This document shows positions 57,641 to 64,000 of a DNA stretch of 64,000 bases, piece after piece. Position numbers and translations under genes: made by a program. Numbering within the stretch: the stretch's first letter is position 1; the number at the start of each line of letters is the position of its first letter. Source of the DNA: Puffinus mauretanicus (taxonomy: Eukaryota; Chordata; Aves; Procellariiformes; Procellariidae); the NCBI GenBank assembly GCA_023333565.1, contig JAJKFH010003354.1, positions 930,001-994,000 on the forward strand. The letters run 5' to 3'. The notes beneath the pieces are model-generated. The model was not told the origin of the DNA. It searched no databases and saw only the letters and a program-made list of their open reading frames with translations.

Positions 57641-59624
57641 TTGATTTGCCCAGAATTAGGAATCCTGGGGCTGAGGAGGACAAACTCAGCTTCTCCCCCG
57701 CCAGACTTCCATCGCCTGTAACTCCATCGCCCCTCAACACACCCGTCCTGCCCATGAGCCCTGGGTACAGCCAGGCCTCTCCTCTCCTCTCCAGGAGATT
57801 CACTTTCTCCAGCTCACTCCATCCCGGCTGGGTCCTTCTGCCTTCACACCCGAGATGGGCAAGGGCAGCGTGAGAGCAGTGAGCCTTGGCCAAGCCACAC
57901 TGGCTCCAGGCATTGGCTATAGACACTCGTGTATATATATAACATATAACAGAGGTGAAGGAAAGCAAACCAAGTTTCTCAGCCCTTCCCCACTTATGGA
58001 TGGGTCCAGCAAAGTAGGAAACATCTTTTTCCTAAGGGTGGCTCAGCTACAGAAAGGGATCAGATGTCCCCGAGCTGGAGCTGGCAAAGTTTCGGGATCG
58101 TTTTTGGCCACGGAGGAAAGCACCGCTGTGCCAAAGACGGTGAGTCCCGGTGAGCTAGGTAACACCAGCCAGGGTAACAACACAACAACGAACGAGGCCC
58201 CTGAGGATATTGTGATGTGAATGATGAAAAGAGGTGGAAAAAATAGCAAGGAGCACATGTACTGCTCGATACAGCTGGGCAGGGGCGGGAGAACAGCAAA
58301 TCCTGCAGGCTGGCAAGATAAACTTCATCTTTCTACTCCGATATTATCTGCCTGTACCCACCGCTGCCTTTGGCTTGGCAAAGCATGATTTAGACAAGCG
58401 AGCCTGTAAACGCTACCCTGTACATGACATTTCTGAAACCATCTGCACCTCTGTTGGGGAAAAAAAAGCTTTTAGAGGTCAACAAATCCTTCCAGCCAGC
58501 AGCACAGGATGGCCAACCCCTAAACCAGCATTCAAACAGTTTAAGACAGCAGGTTCCTGCCCCAGGCTCTCCCCAAAAAAGCAGTACAATCCCTTTTGAT
58601 TCAGGTTTCTGTGGCAGAGAGCAGACCTCTGTCCTGCCAAGGGCACTTGTTTAATAACCCGAGGCGGCAGACCGCGGCTTGGTGTCCTCAGATAACTTAC
58701 TGTACAGACAGGAAAGCTTACGAGTTAATCGTGCTGACCAGGTGGGTGACCCCGGCGGAGCGCAGCGTGCTTCGCAGTCCTTCGACATCCCTCCTTTTGG
58801 GATCTCAAAGCGCTCTGCGGGTAGGAAAGTTGCGCGATTCCCCAGCCAAAGGGCTGCCCCACGCCAGGAGGGTTATGTCCACGTTCATCTGGTTCACAGC
58901 CCAACCGAGGGATCGCTTTCCTGGTGCGATGGTTCAACGTCAAACGCTAGGAACGGCAGGGAGTCAGGAGAAGGTACAAAGCTCCCAGGGTGCTTTCTAA
59001 TAAACGATAGTTTTAGGCAACAAAACACTGAAAAGAGAGCTCATGCTCAGCCCTCTTGAAGAAAATCTCCTATCAGACCCTTCAAGGAAATGTAGCACAT
59101 CCCAGTTCAAGCAGGTGCTGGCACAGACCTGGAGATCTGGCCTGGGATGCACCTAAAATCCCCGCTCCAGACCAACAACCCAACTAAGCCCTTTGGGTTA
59201 CTTGGGTTGCTAACCCAAAGGAGACTGCTGGAGCTCTCAAATGACAGTTGACCCTTGGCCAACCCAAAGACCAGAGTCCCCACTACCCTCCTGGATCAGA
59301 GAGCAGGCAAAGTTAAAAGCCTGCTCCCTCCCTGCTGTTCAAACGCGCCTTGGCCAGGGCAGGGCTGCTGCCAAAGACGGGCGCTACCAAAAGATGACGA
59401 GATGTGAAAACCCAACCGGGGTCTTCTTTGGAAAGGATGAGTTTGCATCACCCAAGGTTTGGCCACATCTTGGAGCACACGGAAGAGCAGGGAAGTCTCC
59501 GTGAAAGACGGCGACACGCAGATCCCTTTCTGCATGGGATTAAACTAAATCGCCTCAGCATTTGACGTAGCGGCCTTCCTGCCAGGGGTGGTACCAAACC
59601 AAAGGAGGAGAGGGCTGGAAGGTC

Positions 59625-59790
59625 TGCTATGCATTAAAGCAGAGATGATCGCCCTTGGGAGAGAGACGATTAAACTACTGAGATACTGTAATCAGGTCCA
59701 GGATTGGCCCTGCGCCGCATCTGCTCAGACCTGCACCCTGATTAGCCCTAATCTAGCTGGCATATGTTAATCTAAAGCATGGATTTCAGA
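59625..59790. promoter_or_regulatory. Candidate conserved noncoding element in NRF1 intron
   Basis: A non-repetitive block with clustered motifs: TGCATTAAAG, GATTAAAC, CTGATTAGCCCTAATCT (an inverted pair of homeodomain sites) and GCATATGTTAATC (E-box plus homeodomain core). Enhancer function is inferred from motif density only. Confidence 0.3.
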
Positions 59791-60479
59791 CCCTTTCAAT
59801 TGTATTAAAACCAGAAAATCCGTTAGACAAAAAAACCCCAAAAAACTTCTCGAGTCTTTGAAAAATACATATTTGCAAAGAAAGTGGAGCCGTGCCAGGG
59901 TGCTCTGCGAGGAACGGGGCACGCAGGCTGAGTCGGGGAAGAGGGATCCCGTCGGATCCCGCACACAGCTCAGACCGGCTCCTGCCTGGGGAGGGACAAC
60001 AGCAGAGGTGATGAATCAGGCGCCGAGCGGCGCAGACCATGGCCGCGGGCTCCCGGCAAGCAGGAAGATGCAGCCGAGCTGTGCGTTTGCTTTCCCTTCG
60101 TGAAGCTGCCCAAAAAGCTCCTCTGGAAGGAGTGGTGGGTGAGACACGAAGCCCAGGCACCTCCGTCCCCCTGCAGATCACCCTGGCCACCAACCTCACC
60201 CACCTGCGAGCACCTCCCGTCCTCGGCAGGGACGAGGAGCCAGCTCCAGCCGGCGGGGCGCAAGGACAATATCTACGCAGAGAGCTGGGACAGAGCCAGC
60301 ACCAAGGTCCTGCCTCTCACTTACCTGCAGCATGCCAGGGAAAGACTTTTTTTGGTGGAGGATCAGCTGGCTTTGCTAGGAAGGAGGCTATGGCATGGGC
60401 AGCATTGCCTGCCAGCCATGGAGGGGAATGGGTCGGGACACGAGGGGTGGCCAAGGGAGAAGGAGCACCGTGGCAGGCC

Positions 60480-60740
60480 TTAGGGGTTGAGATGGCCACC
60501 ATGAATCAAAGGATTAGAGTTGATCGACTCTGAGACGGCTGCGGCTGTACTCTAATGCCGGGTCAGACGATATTAGCGGCTGCATTTTAGCTGGGGGACT
60601 GTGACGGGCCGTAGGAGATAATGAAACTCCTGCTGTTTCAGCAGAGAAGAGGTTACAGCTTACGGAAGAAGAAGGGTTAGGCTCTACCTGCGACCGGAGA
60701 GCCACAGGATTCAGAGGTGAAAAGTCATGCGATGGCGGAT
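60480..60740. promoter_or_regulatory. Candidate conserved noncoding element in NRF1 intron
   Basis: A complex sequence with paired GATTAGAGTTGATCGACTC and GCCGGGTCAGACGATATTAG segments and a GAAACTCCTGCTGTTTCAGC palindrome-like block. It is unlike the surrounding simple intron. No coding potential is seen. Confidence 0.25.
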
Positions 60741-63700
60741 AGAGACATCTTACTGGCACGGAAGGCAGATCAGCAGCAGGATAAGAACAACCATTTTGAT
60801 CCTAAATTGCAGGTGACTGCATTAAACCACCACACAGGGCTTTGGGGGAGAAGGTTGGGTGGGTAGGATGATTCAGTGCCCTGGGAATTGGTGTCGAGGT
60901 TCAGCAGCGCCCCGGACATCCAGGACAGTCGATGCTCAGGGGACCGGGGTCATCGGTGCCAGTTTCTGCCTTGCTTTAACACCTCTTCACCCTTGAGATC
61001 AAAGCAAGTGCAGCACGAGGAAGAGATACGACAAGTCTCCAGCTGTTGGGCACATTCCCAGCCCTTCAGGATCTGGAGTACCGTCCTACTCAGGGACACA
61101 CAACATGCTGGTTTTTTCCCGGTACCTTAGGTTGAGTCCATTCCCCACGGTGCATCCTTATCTCCTGTTCAGTGTCTGGTAAAGTGGCTCAGGCCATCTG
61201 CTAAGGTGCTCAAAGTACAGATAGCTAACGAGCCAAGCAGATCCACTCTTCAATGCCCCAATTCCACGAACTGGTTACTTCTTGACCGTAGATGAGATGA
61301 GGTCTACCCTACCCCGGCTGTTGATACAGCCCATCGCTGTGTTGTTTGACCACACCTGGAGACAAGTGCTGAGGACTCTTGCCAACATCCCCTGTGGCTC
61401 CACACCCAAAAGCCAAGAGACTGAATAAAGCTTATTCAGTGGATATCTCATTCCAGGTGTAAAGCAATCATACCAGACGTGGACGGAAGGTGGGTTGGAA
61501 TGGCAAGGCAGATCCTACCACTATGGAGGTCCCTTCAGTGAGGAAACCGTAACAACCCAAGGCAACCTTGGACAAAGCTCTGTCTGAAGCTGGACTGTAA
61601 GCATCAAGTTGTGATCTGGCAGCAGATGGTATGAAGAGCCTTGCTGCCGTATGTCCTGTGAATGTTTGGTATGCTCCCATTATGGCAGCAGTTTGAGTTT
61701 GCAGCTGGACAGTCAGGTTCTGCAAGCCTTGAAATGTACCCTGGAGTAGAAAGGTCTTCACTGATACCCAGACAGGAGTTGTCTCAACAGCCTGTATGGA
61801 CAATATGGACATTCAATGTAACACTTCTGAAAGCTTAATCCTCACGTTAAATGCCCAAAGACACGCAGAATGGCTGGGACAAACTGAACAGTGTGTAATC
61901 TTGAGGGACCTCTCAGCTGCCAGTCACTTGCTGAGTGAGAGATGTCCTCTTCCCAGCTGAGATGGGCTCCTCCAGTGAATGTCTTGGCATGGCCCTCTAC
62001 ACCACGGAAAGGACCTCACGTAACGTTTTCTGTGTGAAGCTCAAACAGGAACACAAGAGCAAAGTCCTGGAGGGTCAGGAGACAGGAACCAGCCCCATTC
62101 TTGACCAGACAGCAGCAACCACTGTCACCATCTTGAACATCAACTCAAGAAAGGAAACGGTCTCCTCTTCTTTCAAAAAGTGCAAAATCCTCTTCTTTGG
62201 TAGTATCAACTACAACAGAGAGCTGATCTCCTGCCAAAGCAAACTCCTGTGGGAACAGCCTCTGGAAGGGAGGGTTATGAGCAAGCAAATGGCAAACGGA
62301 GAAGCATTACCATTTGGCTCCTGCATCAGGGAGCCAGGAGTCTCAAGCAATGCTCAGCCCTGCTCTGCGGTACCGAGCCAGCCTAACCCCACCGAGAGGG
62401 GGAAGGGGAAATGGTGCAAACCTTTTCAGCACGCCCTCAGGTGCGTTGAAAGGTGAAGGAAGAAATTGAGAGGGGTGCTGTTAACAGAGGTGAGTTTATG
62501 GTTGTAAAAGCTGTGAAGCCACAAGAAACACTGCTCTGAGCGCGGAGCATGGAGGAGTAAGGGGCACAGGTCTGGAGTCGCAAAGTAGCACAGAAGTATT
62601 GTGCTTGGGATTTCTTTTATGGGGCAAAATAGAAAAAGCACAAATTACTTCAGCGATCACCTTGGAGCCCGACAGAGCACAGGACACCATCTGGTTTTTA
62701 GCTAGGCAACATAATCTTATGAAAAACCGGGACCCCGACTGAGAGCTGCATGTCCCCTCCCAAAAGGAATCCAAAGCCCATTTCAAATCATCAGAAGCCA
62801 TGAGTCGCAGTCAGCCGCAGCTGATGCTGCTCTTGGGGATCCACTGGCACCAGAAGCACACTCAGCACCGAGAGAAAGCATATCCGATGCAATGGATGCC
62901 CAAGTTGATACATCTTGCTGTGTTCTCTTGGACACCAAAGGGGTTAAGTGCTGAAAGTTGTCCGGTTTATCATTTGCTTTGAACGTCTGCAAGCACTGCA
63001 GAGTCAGGAGACCACTGTGAGCGGCCTTACAAGTCCCTCAGACCCCTGCTAGAGCTCCGAAGGCCTTACAGTGCTCACACCAACAATGGAGAAGGCTTAA
63101 AAGAATGAGATTTCCATTGGACTTTCTTGGCCGTTGACCTCCAACTCGTTCAGAAGACTTTGCTTGCTTCAGTCTTCTCAGCTAGCACCGAGGGGAAACT
63201 AGTAGAAACTTGGCTTAGCACAATCCCGCCATATTACTTCACGATAGATATTCCTGCAACTTCTTTTTCCCCTCCTCCAGAGGCACGGGGCTGAGCAATC
63301 CAACCGAAATTCCTGTGCTCAGGAATGCACCACAGGGCCCTAGCACACAGGTCAGCAGATACCATCTCATTGCTACATTTTGTTCAGAGCCAAAGGCGAC
63401 TTTTGAAGACACAATGGAAGAATTCTTATAGACAATTCAAAGCGTGCAGATTTTAATGCACAAAAATCAAGCAGGGAAATGCATCACTAGAGGACCTCCG
63501 AACAACAAAACATTTGCCCTCGGTGGGCAGCACAATGAAAGGGCACTGAGATGCTTTTATCTATATACATAGGATAACCTGTAAATACCTCAAGACTGAT
63601 GCAGATAAGAAGGGAATAACCTGATCATCTTTTGCACAGTGGGACAGAATAAGATACGAGCTTGAAGTGCAGCACAGAAAGTTGCACTAGATATTAGAGG

Positions 63701-64000
63701 GGGTGAGGGGGGGAACAGACAACCGCTAAACGTAAGGTTAGTGAAGCTCTGGAGCAAAGTCTCCATCACTGAAGGTCTTTTAGAGCCAGCTAAGACTGAT
63801 GCTGGCTCAGGCAGGGGGTTGGTGTAAGCGATCACTTGAATTCCTTTCAGCCTGGTATGTGAACAAGATTTTGCAGGCTCCATTTTACGTAAAGAAACTT
63901 TGGTCCACTGATGGTAGAGTCACCAATAAGCAAATCCGAGACAGCACTAGGACATACTGGACAAATCAGCTGGCACTAGAGGTATTTCTTGACAGTAAAC

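Larger units (their letters stand above)
56701..64000 (-). other. NRF1: NRF1 last intron (partial)
   Basis: The acceptor is at 56701-56703 on the minus strand. I looked for the preceding exon (ending near ALTGVQDANG) and did not find it, so the intron runs past the window edge. It contains a CR1 fragment at 56838-57640 and complex blocks at 59625-59790 and 60480-60740 that resemble conserved noncoding elements. Open frames at 61468-61812 (minus) and 61935-62456 (plus) are not recognisable proteins. Confidence 0.85.

Noticed and set aside
61468..61812. 114-codon minus-strand frame with a protein-like composition
   Set aside because: It looked at first like an exon or a retroviral envelope piece, but I could not match it to NRF1 or any family, and there is no splice or repeat context. 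A protein search would decide.
61935..62456. 173-codon plus-strand frame in the NRF1 intron
   Set aside because: No domain recognised, no flanking promoter or splice signals that stand out; length is within chance for this composition.
56702..64000. Penultimate NRF1 exon inside the window
   Set aside because: No minus-strand sequence encoding the expected residues before LVQIPVSM was found; it lies beyond the right edge.

Overview
This is vertebrate nuclear DNA, almost certainly from a bird. There are no bacterial-style genes. Coding sequence is confined to short exons with consensus GT/AG borders. The interspersed repeats I recognise are CR1 LINEs with the typical avian 3' end, and a GC-rich, minisatellite-laden intergenic block separates two single-copy genes. 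I cannot name the species.

The + strand from 1 to about 41.1 kb is the ubiquitin-conjugating enzyme gene UBE2H. Six coding exons lie at 13265-13341, 14031-14105, 25219-25258, 25954-26006, 31004-31132 and 37263-37387. With the missing 53-nt first coding exon, which must lie upstream of the window, they give the family length of 183 residues. A 3'UTR of about 3.7 kb follows, with several possible poly(A) signals and a likely distal end near 41.1 kb.

From 41.1 to 54.6 kb lies a GC-rich block with no protein gene that I can support. It carries the sensory-organ microRNA cluster miR-183 / miR-96 / miR-182 on the + strand (50.95-51.77 kb). The three mature 5p sequences match the vertebrate ones as I know them. 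A dense CpG island with a TATA box, a strong splice donor, a strong splice acceptor between miR-96 and miR-182, and a downstream AATAAA suggest a spliced primary transcript of about 7.7 kb; this is inference. At least six tandem-repeat families fill the rest and produce long but meaningless open frames on both strands.

On the - strand is the 3' end of NRF1 (nuclear respiratory factor 1): the terminal coding exon (56537-56700), a 3'UTR of about 1.9 kb ending near 54.6 kb, and 7.3 kb of the last intron up to the window edge. UBE2H, miR-183 cluster and NRF1 in this order and orientation match the conserved synteny of human 7q32. The NRF1 3'UTR has a perfect 8-mer site for miR-182, encoded about 3.7 kb away on the opposite strand.

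The most interesting material is the compact miRNA locus with its candidate promoter and intron, the repeat-packed surroundings, and several complex noncoding blocks with homeodomain-like motifs that look like candidate enhancers.
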